Below are positions 24,550 through 32,265 of a stretch of DNA of 35,826 nucleotides, one piece after another. Made by a program: the position numbers and the translations under genes. The notes beneath the pieces are model-generated. The model ran no database searches. It saw nothing but the letters and a program-made list of their open reading frames with translations, and was not told where the DNA came from. The stretch spans positions 1 through 35,826 of the forward strand of contig CALFNW010000086.1 in assembly GCA_937902275.1 (NCBI GenBank), read 5' to 3'. The stretch comes from UBA4717 sp002404395. Its GTDB lineage: Bacteria; Bacillota; Clostridia; Oscillospirales; CAG-272. The number at the start of each line of letters is the position of its first letter. Position 1 is the first letter of the stretch.

Positions 24550-24759
24550 ATGAAGATGAAAGAATCGACTGATATAAGATCGGGCTGCATTGTCGCGGAG
24601 AACAAGCGGATCAGTGCTTTCGCGCATTTGCTGCGCGGTATATATAAGATCTCGGGCGCGAAAAAGGCGTTCGGGCGGCGCACCGGCACTCTTCGGCGCG
24701 ATGACAGAGCGCGATCCGGAAAAATAAAGCTGCAAAAAACGGAGGGTCGGATGGTATGA
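24550..24759 (+). CDS. Small basic protein of unknown function, coupled to the hydrolase
   Basis: 69 residues from ATG 24550 (AGGAGG 8 bases upstream). Its stop overlaps the next start (ATGA at 24756), the arrangement of translational coupling. The composition is strongly basic. The middle 'FAHLLRGIYKISGAKKAFG' resembles an amphipathic leading helix, and the last 25 residues look unstructured. It may be a real small protein, a coupling leader, or the remaining N terminus of a larger decayed protein. I recognise no family. The strong ribosome site and exact overlap argue that it is translated. Confidence 0.5.
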   Translation: MKMKESTDIRSGCIVAENKRISAFAHLLRGIYKISGAKKAFGRRTGTLRRDDRARSGKIKLQKTEGRMV

Positions 24760-25553
24760 GAATTTTGAAATATGGAAAAGAGCACGAAAAGACGCTGCTG
24801 TTCCTGCCGTGCACGGCGGAGCCGGAGTGGGCGTTCACCGATTCGGTGAAGTTATTGGCGAAGGATCACCATGTAATGCAGATCGTCTACGACGGTCACG
24901 GTGAAACGGGAGAGGACTTTATCTCCGTGGAAACGACAGTAGACGAGATTACGGATCGGCTGCAAGCGCACGGAATAACCCGTTTAGATGCGGCTTACGG
25001 CTGCTCGCTCGGCGGTGCATGCCTGACACGCTTTCTTGCTTTAGGAAAGATCCCGGTCGAGCGCGCGATCATTGACGCGGGTATCACGCCGTACCGGATG
25101 CCGTTACTTTTGCGCCGTCTTGCGTGTCTGCGTGACTGCCTTGGTTTCAGGCTCATTACGAAAAGCCGCAAGATCCTTGAGGTAGCCTATCCGCCGGAGC
25201 ATTGGACACTGCCGGGACGTGATTCCGTGAAAGAATATGACGCGCTGGCGGCGTATCTGAGAACCTATTCAAAACATACCGTTCGCAATATCTTCTGGTC
25301 GGCGAACAACTACGCGCTGCCGTCTGAGCCGGCTGAAACAGGCTGCCAAATCACTTATTGGTACGGCGCTGAGGAGAAAAAGGCACGGCGTAGTAATATT
25401 CGCTATATTCAGGGATATTTCCCGCAGGCGCAGCTTTGCGGTATCCCGAAAATGGATCACGCGGAGCTTGTGATGCTCCATCCGCAGGAGTTTTATCGGC
25501 GTGCCATGGATTTTTTGACACACACACCGAAAAATCAAACCGAAAAAAACTGA
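24756..25553 (+). CDS. Alpha/beta-hydrolase fold protein
   Basis: 265 residues. The N terminus has the hydrolase opening strand 'KTLLFLPCTAEPEWAF', then a nucleophile elbow 'GCSLGG' near residue 88 (serine nucleophile) and a C-terminal 'KMDHAELVMLHPQEF' in which the histidine fits the catalytic triad. There is no signal peptide, so it is cytoplasmic. Alpha/beta hydrolases cover esterases, thioesterases and amidases, and nothing here fixes the substrate. The start overlaps the stop of the small basic gene by 4 nt, with GGAGGG upstream. It is followed 14 bp later by an ATC-hydrolase-family gene and shares the operon with a second alpha/beta hydrolase at 27221. Confidence 0.85.
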   Translation: MRILKYGKEHEKTLLFLPCTAEPEWAFTDSVKLLAKDHHVMQIVYDGHGETGEDFISVETTVDEITDRLQAHGITRLDAAYGCSLGGACLTRFLALGKIPVERAIIDAGITPYRMPLLLRRLACLRDCLGFRLITKSRKILEVAYPPEHWTLPGRDSVKEYDALAAYLRTYSKHTVRNIFWSANNYALPSEPAETGCQITYWYGAEEKKARRSNIRYIQGYFPQAQLCGIPKMDHAELVMLHPQEFYRRAMDFLTHTPKNQTEKN

Positions 25554-25567
25554 AGGAGGCAATTATC

Positions 25568-26284
25568 ATGCACGAGTATTATAAAAAGAAAAGCGCGAAG
25601 CTTCAAAAGACTATGAAGGGCTTTCTTGCGTTTGTCGGGACTGAGATCGAAAGCACTGTCGGTGAAGCCTACGATACCGCATTTGAGGAGATGTGGAGCA
25701 TTTACGAGCGCGATATGCTGGAGCGATTTCCGTACATTGGCGGCGACGATGCGAGCGGCACGAAAAATTTGACCGAAGCATATATGCTTGTCGCCATGGG
25801 CGAGTATCTGAAAAGGCACGGCATGGCGATGAATGATATCGGACGCCTGATGACGACCGCATATGAGCGCCGCATGATGAAGCTGCCCGGCTTTGTCCGC
25901 AAACTCATGGGAAAGATGTTTACCGATCCCAAGATTCTCAACAAAATGTTCCTCGGGAAGGACGCAAAGAACGCAGCCAACGCCGCAAAGAATCCCGGCA
26001 GCTTTGAGACAAAAACCCAATTGCCGCCCGAAGCGGGCTATGATTTCAGCTATCACAATCTTGTGTGTCCGCTTGCAAATTTTGCAAGGCAGTACGGATA
26101 TGAGGAATATATGCTGTATCTCTGCAATCTTGATTATGTCATGTTCGGGATCGTCGGGGCACCGCTGTTTCGTGAGCACACCTGCATGGATGAGGACGGA
26201 TACTGCGATTTCAAGCTGAAGGCAGATGCCGAGCCGATGCCATACTGGCCGCCGGTATTCACGCAGGGAAAAGGATATAAGTAA
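25568..26284 (+). CDS. L-2-amino-thiazoline-4-carboxylate hydrolase-family protein (first copy)
   Basis: 238 residues from ATG 25568, with AAGGAGG upstream. The C-terminal half carries the features shared with the second copy at 28650: 'CPLANFARQYGYEEY', 'YLCNLDYVMF', an arginine-histidine-threonine-cysteine run 'FREHTC' and a terminal 'GYCDFKLK'. This pattern fits the ATC_hydrolase family (PF14196). Its founding member in Pseudomonas opens the thiazoline ring of 2-aminothiazoline-4-carboxylate to S-carbamoyl-cysteine; most Firmicute members are uncharacterised and may act on other substrates. The N-terminal region is mainly helical with no signal peptide. The flanking hydrolases and acetyltransferase suggest a short modification or degradation pathway. 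Confidence 0.8.
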   Translation: MHEYYKKKSAKLQKTMKGFLAFVGTEIESTVGEAYDTAFEEMWSIYERDMLERFPYIGGDDASGTKNLTEAYMLVAMGEYLKRHGMAMNDIGRLMTTAYERRMMKLPGFVRKLMGKMFTDPKILNKMFLGKDAKNAANAAKNPGSFETKTQLPPEAGYDFSYHNLVCPLANFARQYGYEEYMLYLCNLDYVMFGIVGAPLFREHTCMDEDGYCDFKLKADAEPMPYWPPVFTQGKGYK

Positions 26285-26299
26285 TGCGTAAGACAGAGG

Positions 26300-26422
26300 A
26301 TGGTCCGGGATAATGTCGCGTGGGTATACGATATTTTTGCAAATGTCATCAACAGAAAAGCAAACAAGGCACTGTGCACGGCGGCGATTCTCACAAAAAG
26401 CGGAAAGGATAAGACTTTATGA
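26300..26422 (+). pseudogene. Remnant of a SAM-dependent methyltransferase N terminus (40 codons)
   Basis: The frame from ATG 26300 reads 'MVRDNVAWVYDIFANVINRK' and then 'ANKALC', which strongly resembles the first helix of class I methyltransferases of the 'W-x-YD-F-x-N-K' type common in Clostridia. After about residue 26 the resemblance stops; the glycine-rich SAM motif is absent and the frame ends after 40 codons. The stop overlaps the GNAT start by 4 nt (ATGA at 26419). It looks like the leftover of an internal deletion, or a short coupling peptide derived from one. Confidence 0.5.
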
Positions 26423-27045
26423 AGATCAGAACATTGGACGAGAGCATCGCGGAGGATATCGGTCACGCCTTCGGCTACTATGATTACGGCACGGAGCACG
26501 GACTGATCGACGCATTTCCGAGCCGTGATGCAGCGGCGTCATTCATCTGCGGATATGTAAAAATGGCGTTTCAAAGCGGAATGCTGTATGCCACAAGCGA
26601 AGCCGGCGAGGGATTTATCGCCTATAAGCTCCCCGGTGAGAAGATCACACTGAAAGCGGGGCTTCAGCTTGCACGCGGATTCTTCCGCGCTATGGATCCG
26701 AGAGCGCTTATCCGCTTTATGCGGATCATGTCAAAGGGTGGATCCGGGCTCGGCAAACAGCTCGATAAGGCAAAGAAGCCGTATATCTATGTCGGTATGG
26801 TCTGCGTCAGAGAGCCGTATCAGGGGCGGGGGTATATGAGGCAGGTCATGAATATGGCATTCGACGAGGGCAACAGGCTCGGTGTGCCGGTGATCCTTGA
26901 CACTGACGCAAAATCCAAATGCGATAAATACATACATCTCGGCATGGAGCTTGCCGGGACTCGCCGCTTTGGCGAACACGGCGTACTTTATGATTTGATA
27001 AGGTATCCGGATCGCTCAAGCCGCGTAGATAATGCGATAAAATAA
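26419..27045 (+). CDS. GNAT-family N-acetyltransferase
   Basis: 208 residues; AAAGGA lies about 9 bases before ATG 26419. The acetyl-CoA binding signature is clear: 'VGMVCVREPYQGRGYMRQVM' near 134-153 (R/Q-x-x-G-x-G/A type), followed by 'LGVPVILDTDAKSKCDKY' and 'LGMELAGTRRFGEHG', typical of the final strands of the fold. GNAT enzymes acetylate amines on small molecules or proteins; the insert at about 70-125 has amphipathic helices and is not diagnostic. It lies between two ATC-hydrolase/alpha-beta hydrolase pairs in one operon, and its start overlaps a methyltransferase-like remnant, so modification of the same small molecule is a reasonable guess. Confidence 0.85.
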   Translation: MKIRTLDESIAEDIGHAFGYYDYGTEHGLIDAFPSRDAAASFICGYVKMAFQSGMLYATSEAGEGFIAYKLPGEKITLKAGLQLARGFFRAMDPRALIRFMRIMSKGGSGLGKQLDKAKKPYIYVGMVCVREPYQGRGYMRQVMNMAFDEGNRLGVPVILDTDAKSKCDKYIHLGMELAGTRRFGEHGVLYDLIRYPDRSSRVDNAIK

Positions 27046-27182
27046 CGCTTGTCGGACTGCAGCCGCAGGGAGAAGCAAATACGGGGCTTTTGAAAAATTA
27101 TTATCGGGCGATAGCAAAACAGCTGAAAGAATCCGGATCGGGCTATCCGGTCATCGGTATTGTGTGCGGCGTAAAGGCATAG
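27033..27182 (+). pseudogene. Open frame without start, likely C-terminal gene remnant
   Basis: Overlapping the end of the GNAT gene in another frame, a start-less frame reads 'DKITLVGLQPQGEANTGLL' and then 'KNYYRAIAKQLKESGSGYPV', ending in 'IGIVCGVKA' and a stop at 27180-27182. It looks protein-like and globular but has no ATG or ribosome site. I do not recognise the family. It may be the tail of a deleted gene. Confidence 0.3.
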
Positions 27183-27220
27183 CACGAAATATGCCTTGCT
27201 GTGTGCGTAAAGGAGGAAAA

Positions 27221-28066
27221 ATGATGCTGTATTCTGAAAAGTTAAAGTTATATACGGCGGCGCATCCGTGCGAAAACGTAACTGTGGAGGGTGCACGGTA
27301 TCGCTATATTCTGGACGGAAAAGATAACGGCAAAACGCTCGTGTTCCTGAACGGCGGTATGAATACGCTCGAAATGTGGATGGACTATGCGGACGCTCTC
27401 GCGGGTGACTGTCGGGTGCTTCTGTTTGATTTGCGCACCAATCAAGCCCTTGTCGCAGGGATGCACGCTTTCTTTCAGAAGCTCGGTATCGAAAAGCCGA
27501 TCTTCATAGGCGCGAGCGACGGCGGAATGGTAGCGCAGATATATGTGCAGAAGTACCACGGAGAAACGGGCGGTCTGATACTTATTTCGACCGGCGGCAT
27601 GGATGCGAATACCCTGAAAAGTCTGAAAAGGAAATATTTCTTTGCGCCGCTCATGCTGTGGTACATGAAGCACTGCAACTATGAAAAGCTCAAGCCGACG
27701 CTTATCAAAGCCGGTATGAGCCATATCCGCAACGAAAGCAAAGAGGAGATCGCCTGCGCGCAGGATATGTTTGAAACTATTTTCAAAGATTATACGCAGG
27801 AGAAAGATGTGCATATCTCAGGTCTGCTTGCCGACCTTATGAATCAGAAGCCCGTGACTGAGGCTGATTTTGCGGTGCTTGAGGGAAAGATACTTCTCAT
27901 CCTGCCCGATCAGGACTTTTTCTCGGGCAAAATGCAGGAAGATCTCATCAAATTGATGCACGCTCCGCAGATCTCATATGTTTCGGGCGGTCATCTGTCA
28001 ACGGTACTGAAAACAGACGGCTATATTCGCACCATCCGCAGTTTTCTGAACTCACAGGGAGCATAA
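27221..28066 (+). CDS. Alpha/beta-hydrolase fold protein (second copy type)
   Basis: 281 residues from ATG 27221, immediately behind AAAGGAGG; the frame is open to 27164 but without a better start. Fold landmarks: 'GKTLVFLNGGMNTLEMW' (oxyanion-side strand and loop), nucleophile elbow 'GASDGG' with serine near residue 107, 'ILLILPDQDFF' (acid strand) and 'SGGHLST' with the probable catalytic histidine. The family is that of small serine hydrolases/lactonases. It is cytoplasmic, not closely similar to the hydrolase at 24756, and lies 4 bp before the membrane-protein gene, implying coupled translation. Confidence 0.87.
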   Translation: MMLYSEKLKLYTAAHPCENVTVEGARYRYILDGKDNGKTLVFLNGGMNTLEMWMDYADALAGDCRVLLFDLRTNQALVAGMHAFFQKLGIEKPIFIGASDGGMVAQIYVQKYHGETGGLILISTGGMDANTLKSLKRKYFFAPLMLWYMKHCNYEKLKPTLIKAGMSHIRNESKEEIACAQDMFETIFKDYTQEKDVHISGLLADLMNQKPVTEADFAVLEGKILLILPDQDFFSGKMQEDLIKLMHAPQISYVSGGHLSTVLKTDGYIRTIRSFLNSQGA

Positions 28067-28070
28067 AAGT

Positions 28071-28565
28071 ATGAAGATAATCATTGCCATCGCTTTTTAT
28101 TTTCTGTATTGGGGCGTGTGCTTTCTCGCGACAGGCACGGACAAGCAGAACCTCCTCGGGCTGCGTTCATATCCCGAGGAGGTTCAGAACCGTGTGCGAA
28201 GCGACCCTCAGCTTGGAAAGGCTGTTCCGAAAGCAAAATCCATCGCTGTCATTTTGCTCAGCAATCTTCTTCTTTTTACCGTTTTGTTTTCTGTTTTGGG
28301 GCTTGCGCTGAAAAGCGTGCTGAACTTTGACGGTTACCTGTCTGCATTTTGGTATTTTCTTGCCCTCGGCGAGGGCTTGGGCGTGTTTGATCTCTTGGTG
28401 ATCGATCTGCTCTGGTGGCGCAATACCAAACGCATTCGTTTCTCGTTTTTGCCGGAAAAGAAATACTATCGGAATCCGAAAAAGCATATCGGATCGTTTT
28501 TGCGCGGGATCCCGTTGTTCGCTGCGGTCGCCGCATTGACAGCCGCGGTCGTCACGGCGCTTTGA
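28071..28565 (+). CDS. Integral membrane protein of unknown function
   Basis: 164 residues with about four hydrophobic segments: 1-20, about 55-85, about 90-115 and 145-164. A basic loop at about 115-142 ('WWRNTKRIRFSFLPEKKYY') lies between the last two. The N-terminal loop 'QNLLGLRSYPEEVQNRVRSD' resembles loops in small Firmicute membrane proteins that accompany hydrolase operons, but I cannot name a family. It starts 4 bp after the hydrolase stop, with GGGAG inside the end of that gene. It could anchor or export the product of the neighbouring enzymes. Confidence 0.7.
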   Translation: MKIIIAIAFYFLYWGVCFLATGTDKQNLLGLRSYPEEVQNRVRSDPQLGKAVPKAKSIAVILLSNLLLFTVLFSVLGLALKSVLNFDGYLSAFWYFLALGEGLGVFDLLVIDLLWWRNTKRIRFSFLPEKKYYRNPKKHIGSFLRGIPLFAAVAALTAAVVTAL

Positions 28566-28649
28566 GCCATAAAGCGGACGAGGCATATACGGAGTGAAAC
28601 AACATCCGTAAGTGCCGGAGGTATGTCCCGTTGGTGAAAGGAAATCAAT

Positions 28650-29309
28650 ATGAAAAGAGCTTATGCGAGATCACAATACGCAAAACCGTATGAAAACTGC
28701 TGTCGGGAGCAATATCCGGACGAAGCCGAGCAGATCTTCGGCAAAGCCGAAAAGCATTACCTCGAATTCATGAAGGATATGCCCGACCTCGGCGAAAACA
28801 TAATGGCAAAGAATATGCTGGATTGGTTCACGATATTGTCCTTCTACGAGGCAAGCGGACACAGGCTTGACGGTGAAGCGCTGCTTGCGATCAAGCGGCG
28901 AATGACCGACAAAATGAAATTTCTCGGTAAATTCGTGGACGGAAACCGTCAGAAATGGCCGTACCGCTTGTTTGAAAAGACATATATCAAGTTCATCCGA
29001 ATGCAGAAAGAGCATCAGGCAAAGGGCGAATGGACGGATAGCTGGCGCGTGGAGATAAACCCCGAGCAACGCACAGAGGGATTTGCTTTTCACCTTGTCG
29101 GCTGTCCCATCGCAAAGCACGCAAAAGAACACGGCTACGGGGAGCTTTTGCCGTATCTTTGCAGGACCGACCATTATCTTGCCGAGGTCATGCACGCAAG
29201 ACTTATCCGCACGCAGACCGAAGCGCTCGGCGGCAGCTGCTGCGACTATTGGTATGTCGGGGACAAAAGCCCTGCGCTTGAAAAGTACAAAGATTTGCAA
29301 AAAATTTAG
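28650..29309 (+). CDS. L-2-amino-thiazoline-4-carboxylate hydrolase-family protein (second copy)
   Basis: 219 residues; AAGGA precedes ATG 28650. It shares with the copy at 25568 the pattern 'GCPIAKHAKEHGYGEL', 'YLCRTDHYLAEV', 'RLIRTQTEALGGSCCDYWY', so both belong to the same family (PF14196-type) although overall similarity looks low. Conserved Cys, Asp, Arg, Thr and the terminal Cys-Asp pair are all retained, so it is probably active. It is the last gene of the operon; the next feature is the terminator of the convergent ECF transporter operon. Two divergent copies in one operon suggest two related substrates or a hetero-oligomer. Confidence 0.8.
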   Translation: MKRAYARSQYAKPYENCCREQYPDEAEQIFGKAEKHYLEFMKDMPDLGENIMAKNMLDWFTILSFYEASGHRLDGEALLAIKRRMTDKMKFLGKFVDGNRQKWPYRLFEKTYIKFIRMQKEHQAKGEWTDSWRVEINPEQRTEGFAFHLVGCPIAKHAKEHGYGELLPYLCRTDHYLAEVMHARLIRTQTEALGGSCCDYWYVGDKSPALEKYKDLQKI

Positions 29310-29380
29310 CGGCAATAAAAAACAAGGTCCGTATCGGTCAGATGACTGATGTGAGTTTTGAAGTCTCGCGGTGAATGCGG

Positions 29381-29426
29381 TTTTGCCGATCGGCAAAAAA
29401 CACACCGCCCGATATAGGGCGGTGTG
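29381..29426 (-). terminator. Terminator between the convergent ATC-hydrolase and ECF operons
   Basis: CACACCGCCC (29401-29410) pairs with GGGCGGTGTG (29417-29426); on the minus strand it is followed by TTTTTT, an ideal terminator for the ECF operon. Next to it TTTTGCCGATCGGCAAAA (29381-29398) is a second perfect palindrome. Confidence 0.85.
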
Positions 29427-29446
29427 ATCCGTCAGAGTCGGCTGTT

Positions 29447-30907
29447 TTATGCGTCTATGCGGAAAAAGCGGCGTATTTTGTCCGTTCCGGCGGCATCCAT
29501 CGGGTAGGTTTCTTTTATGATCCCGCTCTCAAGCTGAATGATGTCGGTACAGCATTCGCAGATAAGCTCCGGATCGTGCGTAATGACATATACGGTCTTT
29601 CCGCTTTCGCGCAGTGTTTTCAGAAGTCCGGCTACCTCCATCATATGCCGATAATCGAGCCCGCTTGTCGGCTCGTCCAGAAATATCACGGAACGCTCGG
29701 CGGCAACGGCAGAGGCAATTGCAAGCCTTTGCTTCTGTCCGCCCGACAGTGAAGCGGGATGACGGTCGGAAAATGCTGAAAGGTCAAGTCTTTCAAGAAT
29801 TGCGGCTGCTTCTTTTCCGTTCTCTTCCGCCATGCTGATAAGCACCTCGTCGAGAACGCTTTCGGTAAACAGCTGATGCCCGACGTCCTGCATGACCATG
29901 TAGCATTTCCTGAGCCGCTCCCGTGCACGGTAGGATATGCCGTCGGCTCTGACTGTCCCGCAGCGCTTTTCAAGACCGCAGAAACAGCGTGAAAATGTGC
30001 TTTTTCCGGCGCCGTTGTGACCGATGATCCCGATGATCCCTCCGTAAGGAATGTCAGCAGAAACGATTTTGAGTGTTTCAGAGGCATTTTTATAGGCGAA
30101 GCAAAAATCCGAAAGCCGAGCCGAAGCCGACGAGGGCACCGGTCTTTCATCAAAGGTCAATGCGGATAGCATATTTGTACGCAAACCCATTTTGCGGCGC
30201 TCCGCTTCCGGGATGCGCTCAAACTGCCCGACAGTATAGTCGCCGGCGATTTTGCCGTCTCTGATATAAACATATCGGTCAGCTATTCCGCGCAGATAAT
30301 ACAGCCTGTGTTCGGAAAGGATGACCGTCTTTCCTATCGATTTCAGATACGCAACGGTTTCACGCAGATCGGCGATAGAATCGGAATCGAGGTTTGAGGA
30401 CGGCTCGTCCAGCACAAACACCTGCGGATCCATCATAAACGCTCCGCTGCAGGCGATTTTTTGCTTTTCTCCGCCGGAAAGGTCAAAGATGCTGCGGTCA
30501 AGAAGCTTTTCTGCTTTGAGTGCCGAAACGGTTTTATGCAGTCTTTGCAATATCTTCTCCTTCGGCATTCCGAGGTTTTCACAGCCGAACGAAAGCTCAC
30601 TTGTGGTGTCTACATTGAAAAACTGCGAACGGGGATTCTGAAAAACGCTGCCGACGAGCTTTGCGGTATCATAGAGCGGCTGCTTTGACACATTGCATCC
30701 GTCGATGATCACGCTGCCGCTCAGTTCACCCTCAAAATAGTGCGGTATCAGACCGTTTATCAGTCGTGTGAGCGTTGTCTTTCCGCATCCGCTCTCGCCG
30801 CAGAGAACAACGATCTGCCCGTCGGGGACCGACAGGTCGATATTTTTTATCCCGCCTGCGGCGACATCCGATCTGTATCGGAATGAAACATTTTTTATTT
30901 CTATCAT
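29447..30907 (-). CDS. ECF transporter energy-coupling ATPase, two ABC domains fused (A1-A2)
   Basis: 486 residues from ATG 30907 (AGGTGG 5 bases upstream). Two complete ABC nucleotide-binding domains: the first has Walker A 'GESGCGKTT' (37-45), signature 'LSGGEKQKIA' and Walker B 'VFVLDEPSSNLD'; the second has 'GHNGAGKST', 'LSGGQKQRLA' and 'VIFLDEPTSGLD'. Fused ATPases of this kind energise ECF-type vitamin/metabolite importers. The start overlaps the stop of the T-component gene by 4 nt, so the two are translationally coupled. It is the last gene of a three-gene operon (S, T, A) and ends just before a strong terminator. Confidence 0.93.
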   Translation of the reverse strand: MIEIKNVSFRYRSDVAAGGIKNIDLSVPDGQIVVLCGESGCGKTTLTRLINGLIPHYFEGELSGSVIIDGCNVSKQPLYDTAKLVGSVFQNPRSQFFNVDTTSELSFGCENLGMPKEKILQRLHKTVSALKAEKLLDRSIFDLSGGEKQKIACSGAFMMDPQVFVLDEPSSNLDSDSIADLRETVAYLKSIGKTVILSEHRLYYLRGIADRYVYIRDGKIAGDYTVGQFERIPEAERRKMGLRTNMLSALTFDERPVPSSASARLSDFCFAYKNASETLKIVSADIPYGGIIGIIGHNGAGKSTFSRCFCGLEKRCGTVRADGISYRARERLRKCYMVMQDVGHQLFTESVLDEVLISMAEENGKEAAAILERLDLSAFSDRHPASLSGGQKQRLAIASAVAAERSVIFLDEPTSGLDYRHMMEVAGLLKTLRESGKTVYVITHDPELICECCTDIIQLESGIIKETYPMDAAGTDKIRRFFRIDA

Positions 30908-31632
30908 GAAAACCACCTGCTCCCAAGGGTCAGCGCAAAGCCCGAAATACACAGCACAAACATGATAATGTCCTGAATGTGAAAACCTATTTTGCAGATG
31001 TCCGTACGCTTTACCGGTGCGCCGAGCCCCCTTGTGAGTGCGGCGGCAGACAGCTCATCGCCGATCTTTACAATCGAGATCATCAGCGGTATCAGTCGGT
31101 ATTCGACCGTTTTTTCGGGGTGCTTCCCGCCGAAACGGATGCCGCGCATACGCATAGCGTCACTGATAGCGGAGTTTTCTTCTCCTATCGTCGGAAAAAA
31201 GCGGAAGATCACCGACAGCGGTATCACAATTTTTTCGGTGATGTGCATACGTTTCATTGCGGCAATAAAATCACTTACCGAGGTCGTTGCGATCAGGAAA
31301 GCTCCCATCATAAATCCGGGTGCAAAGCGTGTCATGATCGAGCATACAGCAAGCAGAACAAAGGATGTTATTCCGGACAGCATATGCAGCGCTATGCGTT
31401 CGAGTGCAAAGCAGATAATGTACAATACAAGATATTTTACTGCCGTTTTCCACCTCCGTTCGCTCAGCAGCAGTGCAAACGGGATCACGCTCAGCACGGG
31501 CTTTACAATATTCATAACGCCGCTGTTGCCGGTTGACAGCATCAGCGACGTTACGGTGATCAGCATAAACAGCTTTGTGCGGGGATCAAACAGTAACCCA
31601 CGGCGTTTTGCGGTGTGCGTGAACTGATCCAT
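30904..31632 (-). CDS. ECF transporter transmembrane T component (EcfT/CbiQ family)
   Basis: 242 residues from ATG 31632; the frame extends to 31740 but only through the preceding gene. Five to six hydrophobic segments are visible. The two cytoplasmic coupling motifs of EcfT proteins are present as 'AMRMRGIRFG' and 'AALTRGLGAP', each with the Arg-Gly that docks onto the ATPases. The start shares one base with the stop of the S-component gene (TGATG), and its own stop overlaps the ATPase gene. Confidence 0.9.
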   Translation of the reverse strand: MDQFTHTAKRRGLLFDPRTKLFMLITVTSLMLSTGNSGVMNIVKPVLSVIPFALLLSERRWKTAVKYLVLYIICFALERIALHMLSGITSFVLLAVCSIMTRFAPGFMMGAFLIATTSVSDFIAAMKRMHITEKIVIPLSVIFRFFPTIGEENSAISDAMRMRGIRFGGKHPEKTVEYRLIPLMISIVKIGDELSAAALTRGLGAPVKRTDICKIGFHIQDIIMFVLCISGFALTLGSRWFS

Positions 31633-32216
31633 CAGACGATTCCGGCTTTGGTAAAGTGCTTTTTGAGAATTGCCTTGCCGATCAGTCCTCCGAGTAGCGC
31701 AAAAAGGAAAATCGCTGCGATGACAAAGACGATGCTCCACATCGGCATGACCGACATCACTTTATCGGCATATTCATCGCCGAAGCTCTTTGCAAAGTCG
31801 GCACGGGACTGCTCGACCATAAAATACATCGGGATGTATGTACCGACCATCCAAAGACTGAACACACCGTAACCGAGGATCGTTTTCCCGGCGCTCTGAT
31901 AGCTGCCTGACTTCATAATAAGGTCTCCGAGCAAGCCGAACACGGCGCCGGTCAGGATGCCCCAGAAGCCCATGCCCGTAAGCCCCATAAGGAGACCCGA
32001 CAGTACTGCCATAATGGTTACCATACCGAATTTTTTGACTCTTACGGCAAAAAGCATAAAGGGAATGCCGGTGATAAGCGTCCAAAGCGCGCCGAGTATC
32101 GGCAGAAAGATCGGGACAAAACCGATCGGAATTGCAACACAGCATCCGAGTACGAAGTAAAGAACGGTAAACAGACCTACGTTGATCAGGTCTTTTGCCT
32201 GCATTTTGTTGTTCAT
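31632..32216 (-). CDS. ECF transporter substrate-binding S component, MptD (Trep_Strep) family
   Basis: 194 residues with about six membrane helices; GGAGG precedes ATG 32216. The opening 'MQAKDLINVGLFTVLYFVLG' and the glycine-rich 'GMGFWGILTGAVFGLLGDLI' are typical of the MptD/Trep_Strep group of S components, whose substrates are unknown. S components fix the specificity of the importer, so the substrate here is open. As first gene of the operon it lies behind a promoter with a palindromic site and is divergent from an AraC regulator. Confidence 0.85.
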   Translation of the reverse strand: MNNKMQAKDLINVGLFTVLYFVLGCCVAIPIGFVPIFLPILGALWTLITGIPFMLFAVRVKKFGMVTIMAVLSGLLMGLTGMGFWGILTGAVFGLLGDLIMKSGSYQSAGKTILGYGVFSLWMVGTYIPMYFMVEQSRADFAKSFGDEYADKVMSVMPMWSIVFVIAAIFLFALLGGLIGKAILKKHFTKAGIV

Positions 32217-32237
32217 GATATGACCTCCGGAATATAA

Positions 32238-32259
32238 TTGGTTAGTTTGTGCTAACTAA
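32238..32259. promoter_or_regulatory. Palindrome TTGGTTAG-N6-CTAACTAA at the ECF promoter
   Basis: 8-bp arms with one mismatch, lying just downstream of the -10 of the ECF promoter and over its start site. The core GTTAG-N6-CTAAC is identical to that at 24507-24522. It is a probable repressor site, or less likely an RNA hairpin before the ribosome site. Confidence 0.6.
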
Positions 32260-32265
32260 ATCCGT

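Noticed and set aside
32238..32259. DtxR/IdeR-type iron box
   Set aside because: The GTTAG/CTAAC arms recall the TTAGGTTAGSCTAACCTAA box, but the 6-bp centre is too wide for that consensus and no iron genes are nearby.
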